Assembly (NCBI GenBank): GCA_014549065.1
Contig: JACDOX010000024.1
Span: forward strand, 5,489,577-5,553,576
DNA: 64,000 nt
Direction: 5' to 3'
From: Cardinalis cardinalis
Lineage: Eukaryota; Chordata; Aves; Passeriformes; Cardinalidae
Position numbers and translations under genes: made by a program. Positions 34,601-49,305 of the stretch are shown here, in pieces (the first letter of the stretch is position 1; the number at the start of each line of letters is the position of its first letter). The notes under the pieces are model-generated. The model had not been told where the DNA came from. It did not search any database and was given only the letters and a program-made list of their open reading frames with translations.

Positions 34601-37600
34601 GACACATTTCTGTCCTTTGTGTCTTTTTTCTTTTCCTCTTTCAAAGTGNGGATTCAGAGATATGACTTTTAAATAGTTACAGGTTGTCTCAGGAAAATAG
34701 TGAGCTGTCCTGATAAAACAGCCACTAGGAGGATTCTTTGATAAAAAATGTTCTATCATAAGGGCCAGTTTATTGTAATTCCTAAAGGATACTCCTACAC
34801 CCTGTGATGTGGCCNTTATTGTAAGAAAACATATCTACTAAATATCCTGTACACCAAGAGTATGACTGAATGGTCACGAAGGCAGACACATTAATACATT
34901 TCACCATTCTTTTTGCCCTTCCAGTTCCTATTATCCTATCTTGGCACTCCAAAGCAGGTTTTGGGGACATATCAGGTTGCTGGTTAATGATGATTAATGC
35001 ATNAGCTATATTAATTCTGTCAAAATTTAATGAGACAAACATTCCCCTCCTGCATGCTGGTGTGCTCTTTCTAAAACCAGAAGGGATCACTGGCATCACT
35101 ACCAGTGCCAGCTGGCAGTCAGAAGAAGATGGTCTTCTGCTAATGTGGGAGAAAATCTCTTCTTAGTTCTAAGTTTTCATGGACTTTGCATGTCTGAAAT
35201 AGATCACTTAATTTCAATACAAAAAATACCTGTCAAACCTTTTTTCCTAACACTTATGTGTCATATGTATTTGTACTTGAAANCTCTGGGGGAAACCAGT
35301 TTCTCCCAAAATGTCTTTGTGCACCTTCTGTAGCAAATAAAAATAGCGTCAAAGTAATAAATTCCTTCTCTATCCCANCCAAATGGCCAGAAGATTGTTA
35401 AGGGTCACTATGGATGGCATCACTGCAACACAGTGCTCGTGCTTTGCTTAGCTTTCATCATCCCTTCAGTTCTCTTGCCTTGACATGGAAGAACCTGTGG
35501 TAGGCAGTGGCTCCCAAGATGAAGGGCATTAGCTAAGAGAGATTTTGCATGGAACAAACTTCATATTTCTGGAAAGATTCCAAATCTGCACTTCAGGAGT
35601 AAAGCAGGTCGTTATCAACCAAGGTATCTTCCTTCTTTTTCAGTGTTTGGGAAAAAATCTCCCAGCTCTGTGTCTGGAATACTAGAAAAATTACAAAAAT
35701 TACAAGAATTAACTGCAGATCACTTTTTCTAGCTTGTGATCATTGTTACAATATATTACATCCACACATCCTTTATTATGTAATCATGCACAAGCAGCTA
35801 CTCAAGCTCTGGAAACTAAAAGGAAATCTAAATCAGTCATGTCAGGTGTGACAAGCTTGTTTTTTGACCATTAAGTCTTGAATCTACAGAAGTAATTGAT
35901 TTTGATTTTAAAAATAAGCTTTGGGCTCTCACATTATCTGGTTCTCCAAAACCAGGAACAAAGTTCAGTAGTGTTGTTAAGTAGACTTTGTAAAACAAAA
36001 TTTCTCCAACAGCTGAAAGAAGAAGAAAGCTTCCATTGAGATAAAACTAACAAAAAATGTCAAAATGGACAGCTGGTGTCAATTCCAGAAGGATTTAAAA
36101 CTTAGACATGAGCTTGAAAAAAACATGATAATTGAGCCAATATCTGTATGAAAAGAGCCTTGTACTTAGCAAAAGTACATTGAATGNTGTACTTGAAATA
36201 CATGTATTAAAATGCTTAGGATAAAAAAATACTGCATTAATTATATACAAAAATACTGTATTAATATCCAGCATCATGTGATGTTTTTCTTTTTCCTGAG
36301 AGAGAAATTCCAAATAAAAGTCACAGTTTGGGGCTTTGATGAACTTGGCTAAGGGGTTCATCTTAAAGGGTTCATCTTTCAAATATGTTAATCTATGAGC
36401 AAGACTTTATGGTGTCATTTCTGAGCAAATACAAATCAAATTAAATGATGTTTTCTATTACAATTTGTATTTTTAAACAAGTCTTGGTAATCTCTATAGG
36501 ATATTTTCAATCACATTTAGGAAATCAATACAGTATATGCTGTAGAAGAACTATGTACAGTTCTTTCTGGAGAAGGACTGCAAGAATAATTTTAGGCTCT
36601 GTATTTCAGCAGAGGCTAGNCTTGTGCTGCACACAGGTCAGACACAATTCAAATGAAGTTCCATGCCAAAGACATAGCACATGACTGGCAGTGAGGGTCT
36701 GCTGGCCTTGCTGGGTAATCCAAACCCTGCCTTTGGGAGGAAGTGAGTCAGGGGAAGCTGTTGAGGCCAACAGCATCAGAATAGCCCAGGCACTCAGCCC
36801 AGTCATGTTCCACAATGAAGCAGTGAGCTCAACCAAAACAATCTCAATTTGCATTCCAGTCTTTCCAAATGAGCGCTCCTCTCCTGCTTCTCTGTGTACC
36901 AGAAACACTGGTGGCTCATGGCACAGGAAGTTTTCAGTGTACAGACTGGGTAGATTTTTTTTTTTTTTTGGGCTGAAGGTCAAAAAGAAAGGTATTAAGA
37001 AAGGAACAATGACATAAATAGGAGTTGGGTTGTGTTCGAGAATTTCAAGGACATTTAAATGTTACAGTGCTTAACTCGGGCAGAATCCTTAGCTGACAGG
37101 TAAGTGGTCAAACTCAAAGCACAAAGAAAACCAGCAACTCAAAAAAGGAATTCTCAGAAATTATGAATGAGACTTAGGAAAAAACAAGGACTGATGATGT
37201 AGCTAAAAATCGTTGTCTAATTCAACTGGAATTGCCAATTCTGATTTCCCCTTCTAAAAAAAGCCCAGAAGTAAGCCTCTAGGCTTTTATCTTAAGCACT
37301 CAAACAATACACTGATTTACTTTCATCCTCTTCNTGATTCAGAACAGGGAACTGTTTATCCTTGTTTATCACATCTCCAGGAGTCATCACACATGCATTA
37401 TCTGTCTTTTCCCAGAAGTGCCATTTTCAAGAATATTCAGATATTCCTTCAGAAGGGGATGTACCCTGAGGGGGCAGGTTCTTACATGAAATGTGGAAGG
37501 CAGCTGTTTGAAACCTGAAGTACAGTAATAAAAAAAATTACAGGAGCCTGGGTGGATCTTCTCCCTCCCCACAAGAGAACTGATATCTTGACTGCTTTTC

Positions 37601-39351
37601 TTCTACCTTTAATGCTCCTCAGTTTTGCCCACGAAAAAAAGTAGAATTCTTCATAATAAGGAACAATCGTAACATATTGCATAGCAAAATAGGGCAAAAA
37701 AAGGAATCTCATTGTCCCATAATCTGCATATTTTGCTTGAAGGCAGTGTCNCTTCTAGCAGAAGTCGATTTGCTGCTTCTCTGCAGCGAAGCTATCTGGG
37801 TTTTTCTTTCTATCAGGACATTGACATAAATCTGCCTTGTTATAACTAATTGCAGTTATTTGTTTCCATCCACATAAACACCAGCAACAGTTTACTCTGT
37901 TCCTCTTTGCAGCACTGTTTACTGTTTGCTTGATCACTGCCAGCGCTTTCCTTTACTCTTATCACCACATCCATTCAACATTTACACAATGTTTCCAAGC
38001 ACCTCATCATTCTTGTTAGCATTTTGTCTTCCCATTCTGTGCTTTCTATAGTTGTACCAGCTGTATCAGTTTTGAGATGCAGTGCAGTCCCTGAAAATGG
38101 ACATGGAATTGCAGCTAAGTCTTCCCAGCCTGGAACAGGAGGGGAGGAGTACCTCATGTGCCTCTAACCTGTTTATATGTCCTAGTGGGTGTGGGATTTT
38201 TTTCTGAACAGCATGATATATGTTCATCTTACCACTCACTGTAACTATCAGTTTCCTTCTTCTAGAATGAAATCACTTAGCTAGGTACTCAGTTTGGATT
38301 TCTGCAGTGACCTTCCCCCCTGAAATGCTCCTTTCGTGCCCTTGTCCTCACCAAATTGAGGTCATGAAGAATTTGAAATCTACACAAGTCCTCCAAAAGG
38401 TGGACATCCAAGATGTCTCTGTGATACTGACAATTATATTTTCAATTCAACCCGATAAGTTATTAATTAAAAGCAAAGTTCCTACAGCAGCACTCTGGGA
38501 AGTCCCTCATTTAAGAGCTCTGCTTTGAATTGAATATGCATATGAATTTCATTACATAGTCTTCATTTTCATAGGGTTCCTATGAGCATGGCATGTGAAA
38601 ATGTAGAAAAAACTTCATTTAAATAATTTCTGCTTATTCTCCTTATATTCTGCTATATTTCTGCCTATTGCATAGCGCTTATCATGGCAGGACAAAAACA
38701 ATTGGCACAGCTTAGTCTTAATGCCAATTCTATGTTGGCATTATTCGCCCCTTTGTATTCTTACAGCTGTACACAAATATTGTATAATTTTCCAGTATTT
38801 TCACAGAAACTTAAGTTGAACTCCTCATCTACAAGTCCTATTCCTTCTGTTTCTGCTTTACATTTGTCCATCTATACTCCTGCAAGCTCACTGATCCACC
38901 AGTTGTTCTCAAAGACATCAGAAAATGGTAATTTCAGGCAATTCTCTAACTACACTGAGGCTGAACCAGTTTTAACATGTAAATTAATCTAATAATTTTA
39001 CCTCTTGTTTTTTCTGTCTTGTCCTGACTCCTTCTACGTTTGTTATTAGTGCTAATAATTGTGTTAACCAGCTAATTGCACTTCATTTTTAATAACATTT
39101 TGAATTGACAGAGGCATTAAGCCCAGCATCATCTCTAAATGGCTTTCTCTCTGTTTAGGTCTGCTTTGATCTCTTGATACTGCAAATCAAATCTTATTAG
39201 AAGTTTCTTCTTAATTTTTATGAGTTATGATATTGATTTATTGATTTTTCCCTTGCCTTTCTGATTCTGTCCTAACATGTCTATGCTATCCTTTCTTTCC
39301 CAACNTTTTTGTCCTGTGTTGTTTACGACTGCTCCTGCTCAGCTTTAGAAC

Positions 39352-39480
39352 AGAGCATTAGAGCAATTTAGGCTGGAAAGGATCTGTGGANGTCATCCAA
39401 CCCAGGTCCAACTTCAGAGTTTGATCAGGTTACTCAGGGCCTTGGTATGTCAAGATGGCCATTTATCTTGTGGCTTCACT
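39352..39480 (-). mobile_element. CR1 LINE 3' fragment, - orientation
   Basis: The + strand reads 'gagcaatttaggctggaaag', then gatc, then 'gtcatccaacccaggtccaa', then 'gatcaggttactcagggcct'. This is the reverse-complement order of a CR1 3' end (atagaatggtttaggttgga, ggacctt, catccagtccaacc, caggttgctcagggcc). It is diverged, carries one N, and its boundaries are approximate. Confidence 0.75.
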
Positions 39481-42290
39481 AAGAGGCAGTTACAGTCCAT
39501 CAAAAATGACAAGTAAGTCCTGAACTGCCACATAAAATGCCCTTGGCTAAGTTGTGTTTGAGGTTCAATCTAGAAAGTGTTCTGACTCCATCTGTTCTAG
39601 GTCAATATGTCAGCACATGAAAAATAATGCCCCTGGCTGCTCTGCCGAGCCAACTGCGAGTGATTTCTGCATGCATCCAGAAGACCATGTTTAGATACAT
39701 CTGGAAATTTACTGATGAAAACTGCAGCAAATATACCTTTCCAGACATCTCTAAGGTCTTGCAGCAGCAAGGCCTGAAAGTNCATGTGAATTTAGGCACT
39801 CAAATGGGGCACAGGCACATAAATCCCATGTGGGATCAGGCCCTTGATGGAACTAGTGCTANTTGGCATGTGCTAACTTATGCACTCCTTGATGTCTCTT
39901 GGCAGCTCTGAGACTTTCTCATGGTTAGTCCAAGAGGGATTATCTATCTAGACTTCCCTTNGCTGGCTTGTCCTTTGGGACTTGATCCTGCAAGCCCTAT
40001 CAGATGTAAGTAATGGCAAAAAATACTCTGGGAGGTGAGACACTTTTGGGATGTTCAGAAAGGGATTAGATGAATTGATGGGTAACATGTCTGTAAACAG
40101 ATACTAACAGAAGANACTAACAGAAGCAAACAGGGATGTTCTCTGTAACACAGAAAGCTGGAAGAGTCACACTTATCCGTTTATTATTTCTGTAAACTCA
40201 CTGTGTCCAAGAGCAAGTATGTGGATGATGGGCATAGACTATATGTGACTGGTGTGATGTCTGTGTCGTATTTGCTAAAGGAAGCCTTTTGGTTCAGATC
40301 AATAGCTGCTATCACATATTAATTCTTATGGCAAAAANGAATGTAAGGATGCCTGAGACTAGTCCTGTTGCAAACTGGATGTTGGAACTCTGNATGCTGA
40401 GAATTTTAAACTTTCTGTGCTGAAAGGCAAAGATCNACAAAAAAACACTACAATTGACCTGAGGGCTGTGGAGAAGGCTTCCAAANTTGATTAACAGGAC
40501 TGAGATTATGGATGTATAGTTGGTTAGAAGTGTGGAATAACACAGGNTGGAAAACTTACAGTTTGGGGTTTCAGAATANAGAAATAAATATGAAGCAAGA
40601 TAGAGGTTTTAGGGCAGAGGCATGTTGTTCTTTTTTACCTTCTTCTTCCTTCTTCTTCATAGGTTTGGCTGATATTTTGTCATTTGACAGAAAAATCCGC
40701 ATTGCAGGCTTCAGGGGATCAGTTATTGGGTTAAAAGGGAAAATAATCTAGGTGTCATTTCTTAATTAGATAGTTTAGTCTTAAAAGACTTTGTAACAAG
40801 AGATAGTTAGCCATTTTGTACCTTGCTAATGAAAGGCTGCAGAACTCATGGTTGTGAGGCTGTTTCACTGATAAGAAATAATAAACATCTGAGTCTGGAC
40901 ATGAACTACNGTCTCAAGTGCCTTCAATCCCTACCCTGAGAGCCCACGAGCCCAGTCTGTTCTTCCTAGCACTGCATTTCCTCAGATACANCAGAGTTAA
41001 GGTCAGGAAGATCTGACCTAGGATTGGCACTGTGCTGAACCAATGGTAACAAACTGGTCAAGCAGTGACATGCAGGACAACGGGAACTTGTCAAGTCATA
41101 TCATGCAATCTCTTTCAGAAATATCTGTTAGGCATCTCCTGTCTTCACCAGAGTTCAGCACAACTGAACTGTTTGTTGGGATCAGCAGTGTGCACTGACA
41201 GCTCAAGTAAAAAAGCCATTGGTCTAACTTGGACTCTTCAAATGAAAATAAATTCTGTTGTCACTTACTATAAAGTTGCAAATAAATCACAAAGAATTCA
41301 CATCTCTGCCCCAAGTATTTTTNATTAAAATAATCCCAAAGTACTTAAAACCAAAAGCTATCACAATCAGAAAGCTAATTCCTTCCAAGAACCTGGTACA
41401 GTTGATAAGAACACTCTAGATCACGACTTAGTTAGAATTTTTGGGGCATTGGAAAAGCCACATCCAGAAGTTTGACTAAAACTTCATCTCATTTACAACT
41501 CTCTATATATGTCAGTTTGAGTCACAAGCATTACTATTGTTCTGTGCATGCCTGCAGTTATTGAATGTACCATAACTAAGGTGACTCAGTGACTTTTTTC
41601 AGAAACAAAAACGGAGCTATAATTTCTTTTTTATTAGTAGCTCATGTTGGTCAGGAAAGAGAATTATTTGATCACATCAGGCAGTTTCTCTACTGGTTGT
41701 AAAATTCTTGCCTGACTTTCAGTTCAGGGACATTATGAACACATGTTAATCTTCTGTCAGAGGATACCAAACATCTCAAGAAAGTGACATTGTTTTTTCT
41801 AGTCTTGTATTTTCTCCTCTTACTTCAGATACATGACTTCACAAACAGCTTAGAAGTTCCAAAAAATGCTAAGCAAGTCCATTATTAACTAAATTGGGAC
41901 ATAAATACAGAACTGAACTGCTGGAATTCTGGAAAATAGTTCATGTGAAGTGTCACAAAATTCCTGGGACCATGGAAATGCCAAATTTCAGAGGCTTGAG
42001 TGAGAAAGCTCCACAATGAGAGGTGATAATCCAAGTCACCGCAGATTCTTTATAAACTGTTGCTGCTGCTTGTGTAAAATCAGCTTCAGCAAAGACACAT
42101 CTTCTGTCTGGAAAGACAGCTAAATATCAGCACCCATGAGGCATTGATGCTGCTTGAGTGTGCTCACACACTGCTTTTCAGCCACTATAATGAATAATAC
42201 AATTTGTAAAGATGGTGCCAATTGTGTGATCATTTAATAACTCCTTATTCCATTAAATACTGGGGCCTAGCATCAGCTGGATCAAGACTA

Positions 42291-42337
42291 TACATATATA
42301 TATATAAAAATATACATATATATATATTTATATAAAG
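42291..42337. repeat. AT-rich (TA)n palindromic repeat
   Basis: Two (TA)n blocks, each preceded by tacata, flank a short A-run, and the right block runs into tttatataaag. The alternating TA is self-complementary and could form a cruciform or hairpin. Confidence 0.85.
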
Positions 42338-45300
42338 TCTTCCTGTAAATTGGCGTAACTTTTGGATCCAAATGGAGCAATCCTAGTGATCCAGAAGAAA
42401 TTTTAAGTAATTAACTATTTATTAATTCATGGGCAGTCTTTCTTGGTAATTCCTCATTAATGACATTGAANCCTTGGATGCTGATTTTTAATTCTTTTGT
42501 ACCAATGAAAAGTCATTTCCTTAGGAAAAAAACTGAAGGAAAAGTGCCTCTAAGGCTTCTCATNTCACTTTCTTTACCACAATGTCCTCGAGGGTTGTAT
42601 ATTTGCAGAGTGGATTTCACAGCTTAAATGTGAAAGACAAAAGATTGAACCTCATCTCATTTATAAAGTGGGCTTTTTAGAAGTCTAAAGGACTCAGCAG
42701 CTCACATTGAAGAGAGCATGACTAGGCCACTATGTATGGACCTATCAAAATAGAATTAATTTACTATTGGTCATGTGGAGTTTATTTAGGAACTGCTAGT
42801 GCACAATAATTTAAGTACATTCTATTTCTTAGTTATTATAGTAGTCAATAATACTTCAAAATAATAACTGTAAAGCTTACATTTCCAGGCAAATATTTGT
42901 ATTAATCTGCTCTAATACATGAATGTTGTTCACAAATAATGACACTACAGGTTGACAGATTCTGTTATTAGCCAGCTGGTTTACACTTCACAAAATTTTT
43001 TCTCACTGTTTTCTCTGAGTCTAAGCATAGGTATAATTTGACAGTTACCAGTTTCAAAACACAGATCTAAGATTACTTTTTCAGGGATTGTTTATCTAAT
43101 CATAATAGATTATGTTTCTTCTTCTTTTTAACTTTTCCTTAGTGTTTAATTTTCTAATAATTTCCCCAAAAAACACAATCAATACACTTTCTTAAAAAAT
43201 CCACATGCATCAATTCAGGTGAAGCCTTATTTTGGGTGATTTTTTTGCAGGCCAAGAGGGGATCTGGCAATCTTTTAGTCTGTGCAGTTTCTCTGAAATG
43301 TTGTCCAGACTAGTCTGGTGAAAAATTAAATACAAGCAGGTTTTCAGCATGATTTTTTGCGATCTGAGTAGAATGAGAAGGGTAAGATCCATTTTGTCAT
43401 ATAGAATATCTGAGTACTATCCCATTTTCATTCCTGTCTTTGTAGTGCCAGATGAACTGCAGGGGAAGGAAGAGTATCAGCTCAGCCAAGGTTCTTTCCA
43501 TACCTTGAGAAATGTCATGTTCTCTTTTAGGAGAGACCATTAGACTGCTTTGGATTTTGGAACATCACCAAGGTGTTTTAACATAGTACAGAAGTAGTCA
43601 TCAGAGCCATTTACTTACTTCAGAAATCTCAAGAAATANATTTGCAGATTTTCCTTTGTGTCACATACCCACGGCACATTCAAGAAACTAAGTTAAAACA
43701 TCTAGATTCCAGTGTGCTGTAAATAACGTGGTTTTGAGCCTTCGAGAATACCAAAGCCAATGAAATCTTAGTATATAAACATGNAGAAGTTTTTAAGTGA
43801 AATTATGAGACACAAACAGAATACAGAGGCAAGGAGTACAGTACAGACCTCTATTTCTTGGAGTGGCAGATCACAGGTANCCAACCCTGCATATAAGCAT
43901 CTACCTTAAATGTCACACAGATGAATAACTGAGTGACCTTCACAGCCCAAAACAGTTCTGCAGCTGTGCAACGAGTTTCCGTAACAACAGGATACAATAT
44001 TCAAGGTCATTACTGCTATTTAATACAGTGCAAATTTCTCCCAGATGACTTTATCTCAATAGCTTCTATTTTCCACAAACAGCAGCTANTTTCTTTTTGC
44101 AAGTTAATCATTTGGCATAATAATTTCATGGTTTTGCGATTCACTGTTTTAAACAATCCCTTTGTTATTGCTAAGGAGAGACTTTCCTGCATTTATTAAA
44201 CTCAGTGCATCTCCACAACTTCCACTTCCAAGCCACTGTCATACCAGTTTTCCATGAAGGTCCATGGCTCTGCAAAAATCCCTTGTGAGAGACCTAGAAC
44301 AGTAAGCTGCCACTTTTCCACAGTCTGAGCACCAAACTCTTTTTTNGTACCGAGACAGCAGGGATGTGATCAGCCTGTGCTGGATGCAGAGACTCGCTCT
44401 TCTCATTCCCGTTTCTTCCTTTCACTTGCAGAGTTATGGTTTGACTACTGCCCTTTGGACTGAGATTAGGTTTAGATGTCACAGTCATCATGTTCAGAAA
44501 CAACACAGTGTGAAAATGCATTTTACGCTTCCAACAGTCTGTAGTGTAAACAGACAAATGAGCATTTACTGTAAAAATAGCCTTTTGCCTAACTACAAAA
44601 AACATGACAACAACAAGTGATTGCACAACGTGATGTGTCTTTTACTNATGCCACATTTCATGTTCCCTGTGTCTTGCCTAATCACAAGTAGAAGACATCT
44701 GCCATTATTACTCCCTTTCCTCCTGCAAGAAATCCCTGCCTGAGGATAGAACCATGGAAAATGCTTGTCCCAGCCAGCAACAGTGCAATGGGCCTCCAGC
44801 TTCTGATAGGCACTCCCTCCTCCCCAGGAAAACGTCTTGTAGTAAAATAAATGTGTTTGTGCAGTGGTGACTATTTGTCACTGTAGCCCCTGACACAGGC
44901 ATTAAAGCATCTGCCATTTAGAACTGTGTCTCATAACTGGCCAACATGAGAGCTGCAATGAAACCCTATCTTACCATATTGAACTGGAGAAGTCTGTTTA
45001 GTTAGCAAGGTTGCACCTCTCAGATACTAACAGGACTGTAACTGATATGAACACTAAAGTCCATATCCAATCAAAGGCAAACAGCAATAATTTGGAACAG
45101 CTATACAGTCAAGACCACTGCGAACAAGAATTTNTAAATCTTCCCCTGCAAAGATTGTAAATTTCTACATAGTTGTCTTTTCCAGGTCTCTGCCTTTCTG
45201 GCTCCCCAGCTCCAGAGCACATATTACACTGTTCACTGCCCTATTTGTAAAANTTACATTTGAGGGATGGTTGCTACCATGTGCTTTTAAATTCTTTAAA

Positions 45301-48300
45301 GTGTCACATACTTATATATGAGCACTGGCATGTACAGCACACACACTTCCTCTGGTCAGTTCCTAAATCTCCAGTGAGAATGCATGTGACATTGAGGATA
45401 TGCAAATAATATCAAACCCTTGGACAAGCAGAATTTGAGTAGGGTCAAGTGAACAAAAAATTCTAGGTAAACAAAGTCAGGTAAGTCTAACATCANATAT
45501 AAATTAAAATCAAAAATTAAAGCTGGGCTGCATTATTCCTACACACTTCTGTGAAATTCATTTTAAGGCAAGAAGANATAATGAAATTCAGCTAAGAAGT
45601 GCTGCTACATACTACAAGCCATGAAGCTTGATATGCTTTGTTCCAGCAGCAGGAATTATTNCTATTATTATTACTTCTGGAATGTCAGAAAGGTTCTTTT
45701 TGCTTAAATTTCCCATGGGTCATTGTCAGCATAAAAAATGGCGGTCCCCTGTAGAGCCTCCACTGCCCACACTTTGAAGAACATTCGTGGAAAATCTATA
45801 ATCTCTATTTACCAAACATTTCTGTAATATTTTGAAGATTCAGGAATAGTTACATGCTTTTTAACACACTACCAGTCTTTGGTGTGCCAACTCTCCCCTT
45901 ACACATTTGTCAGCCATTTCAAACATCCTACAAAGCAGATGCTTAAAATATCCTTCTGAAGGGAAGGGAGGGATGAAGTTTCTAATCCTCAATTTACAAT
46001 CCTTGGCATAATATTCTATTTCAGCAGCAAATCACACTTCTCTAGTTGTTCCCCAAGAACTGTGGCTACACATGCCAGCGGATCGTACAGGAGAGCCAGG
46101 TACAGATCTGTCAAACCTGGCAGTGCTGAAGACCCAGCATCCCCTTACATTTCAGGGTGCCTTCNAGCTGAGTTTCTCATGAATAGAACTCAGGTGACAC
46201 ACCCTTGAAAGCACTCCGTTAGGAGAATGGAAAGCGCAGTAAGTCAGGGCTAGTCAGAGATTTCCCTGACAAAGGCATTCCTGACAAAGTGAAATGAGAA
46301 TGTAAACACATCCTGGGTGAGTATCTAGGTGTACCTACTGACACATCATGAGAAATGACAGACAATTAACCCTGTTAACAGCTTAGACTGGTGTCCTGAC
46401 TATGTCACTACANAGGCTGCAAGTGACAACAAAACATGGGCAGTAACACATATTTCTAGACACACCACCTACCCTTACCTGAACAACCTGTGTGAACTGG
46501 AATTGACAGAGAACACAAAAAGAGCAATAGCCTAGAGGTTTTCAGCNGCAAAGAGGTTTTCAGTACTCTAAGTGGTTGCCTGGAGACAGTAATGTGGAGA
46601 CCATTTTTTTTCTGTTGAGAAATTAGATGAGAAATGCTACAATTTTAAAAGGTGTTATTTTTCCTGTGGGGAAAAGAAAAAAGATATTGGAAATAGCAAT
46701 CAGTAGAAGATATAAAGTCAAATGTTAGAAGGGTTTCAAAACACATTTAGAAGAATATAAACTGTTTGAAAAGGCAAAGGCAGAAAAACAACATCTTGTA
46801 TTAACAATAAAATACTGAAAGTTTCTGCTAAGAAGGATGCTGCTGAGCACGAGTGTAAAAGGAAGGAGAGTGAGAGTGTTAATAGAAAGATTTCCATTTC
46901 CAAAGGGCAGAAAAATTCCGAGAGGCCCAGTATGCCCACATCTGGACCTACACTGGTAACCTGCACTACAAGAAGCAAATTAAGCATAATTACCCGAGTA
47001 GCCAAAGTATCTAGCCATCTCTCAAATCAAGTATTTGAGGTATGAATAGAACAGGGCTATAACCAGGCCTGAAAATTCCACCTTCACCCAGGTGCCCTTT
47101 CACAGTGACACACAGGAATGGATAGGATCAAAGTGTCAAAGAGATCAAAGATTTAAAATGCACCATGCCTGTGCCTGGAAGAATCCTGAGAACAGTGAAG
47201 GAGAAAAAGGAGATATTTGGAATGGTATAACGTGTTAAGTGAGTCCTAGCTGACAAAATACTTCTTAATAGTTCTGGACTCAATTTCTGCTTAAACCTTA
47301 AGGTGCCAAGAGTGACCGGGGCAGTTACAGGCTTATTAATCAACCACAATTATCCAGAAAAATTGTATGTGACAAAGTGAATTTGGAGGGATCTAACTCC
47401 TGGAGGCCATCTGTGACTTAAAATGCAGTGCATCTTTCTTGTATTTGGTCGTCCTGATCACTCATTGAATTTACAACTCACTGATGTTCTGAAATATTTC
47501 TTTCATAAAGATAATAGACCTTGTAGACCAAACACAACACATCAGAGTTTTACATGTATAAATATCCTGAAAGTGTATTTTCAGTAGAGCTACCATGCAC
47601 AGAAGCATGAACAATTGAATAAAGAACTTGCTTCAGAGTAAGTTTTTCTGTGATGTTCTACCAAGCCAGCTGAAATTACAAGCAGTCTTCATTAGTGATC
47701 CTCCTTTCAATTCTATGTCCAGTTGTTCTTATTCACACGCTTTTATTTCCTCTTATGTCTTTGTGCTTATATCAAACATGATAAGGAGTAAAAAGCAGGA
47801 AGAGAAAAAAGGCCCATACCAACTTTTGAATCCTCCATTTGATTCAGTTTTGTAATGGAGAACATCTCTGAGGATATTTTATTCATACGTGCTAGGGCTG
47901 TTTGCTGGCTCTGTTACATAAACCAAGGAGCTGCAGTGGGAGATGCAGCAAAATTCAAGTTTCCTACATGATGGGGAAACTGACCATTTTCATTCAAATG
48001 AAAATTTATTTACAGTTGTTAGGAGTTTTGCTCTTACCAGTTATTCCTACAAAGGACTAATTATGTTGAGCCCACATCACTGNGAGGAACTGAATCTGTT
48101 TATTCTATCACTAAGTGCTGGGAAGAAAGAAACTATTTTGTTTCCTGTTTAAAAAAAAGAAATCTGTTGAAAGCAGCAGTAGCATCTGGCTCCTAAACTT
48201 ACAGTTTCCCAACTTGCTGAGTTCACTTAAAGCTCTTGAAAGGACAAAAACAATTTGNTAATTATCTTTCTCCCTTAAACTAAATTTTCATTTGTTCACC

Positions 48301-48376
48301 TTACCAGTAGACTGATCTCCTCTGTCTTGTTCCAAATATTTCCAGGGTGGTATTGAAGAAACAAAAGATTAAAAGG

Positions 48377-48491
48377 NNNNNNNNNNNNNNNNNNNNNNNN
48401 NNNNNNNNNNNNNNNNNNNNNNNNNNNNNNNNNNNNNNNNNNNNNNNNNNNNNNNNNNNNNNNNNNNNNNNNNNNNNNNNNNNNNNNNNNN
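48377..48491. other. Assembly gap (115 N)
   Basis: An uninterrupted run of 115 Ns, the only multi-base gap in the window. ORFs drawn across it are meaningless. Confidence 0.99.
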
Positions 48492-49183
48492 TGCTCTGGG
48501 CTTTTTTTATTACTATCATTACTAATGCTATGGGGAAAAGATCCCTGGGATACCTGCATACATGTAAAGATGTTTTTCATGTAAAGGTGGTTTTCCATGG
48601 ATAGTCAGCGAATTAAATCAGAGACACAACAGATGGGTAAAGGTCAACATTACATCCCTCTTTAAAGGTGGACAATTAAATCACAGGAAAAGTAAGTGAC
48701 TGGTCAAAGGTCAAACAGAAAGCAAGTTGCAGAACANGGAAACTGAGAAACTGTATCTCATGTTCAGTGCCTAAACTGCCAGACTGCCTTTTCTTTAATC
48801 TGAAGAGGGAAAAAACCTCAGTGATGGAATAGTATCAAAATTAGTTTCGCTGAGAACAATCTGAATTTCTCTGTCTCATCCAAAACTGGATATTGTTCTG
48901 CCTCATTAAAGCAGAAATGAGATCCACTCCAACAACACTGATGTGGTGAACACAAAACCGCAACTACTCTTAGTGTTAAAGATTTTTGTACTCCAAAAAA
49001 CTGGTTTGCAGTTCTGGAGAAACAGCCGAGTCAATGAATAATTTCATTGTAGCTTTAGAGAAATAAACAATACCACCGCACTTGCCTTCAGAAAGCTGAA
49101 GTTTGGAGCTATATTTGAGAGCTATGAGACCATTGCAGGTGCTTCATCTTCATGTACTATTGTTTCTGTAAAAAGCTTATGCA

Positions 49184-49305
49184 TGCNTATATACACAAAC
49201 ACTCAGGAATATACTTACTTATCCACACGAATATATGTGCATGTGTGTGGGCATACAGATATGGGCACACATGCATATGCACATATATGTATTTACATAA
49301 GCATA
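49184..49305. repeat. Alternating purine-pyrimidine low-complexity stretch
   Basis: Degenerate CA/TG/TA steps (tatatacaca, tatgtgcatgtgtgtgggca, cacatgcatatgcacatata) form a decayed dinucleotide repeat just left of the GC-rich MYF6 region. Such DNA can adopt the Z-form. Confidence 0.6.

Noticed and set aside
48296..48604. ORFs of 72-100 codons on both strands spanning the N gap
   Set aside because: They consist largely of unknown residues created by the gap.
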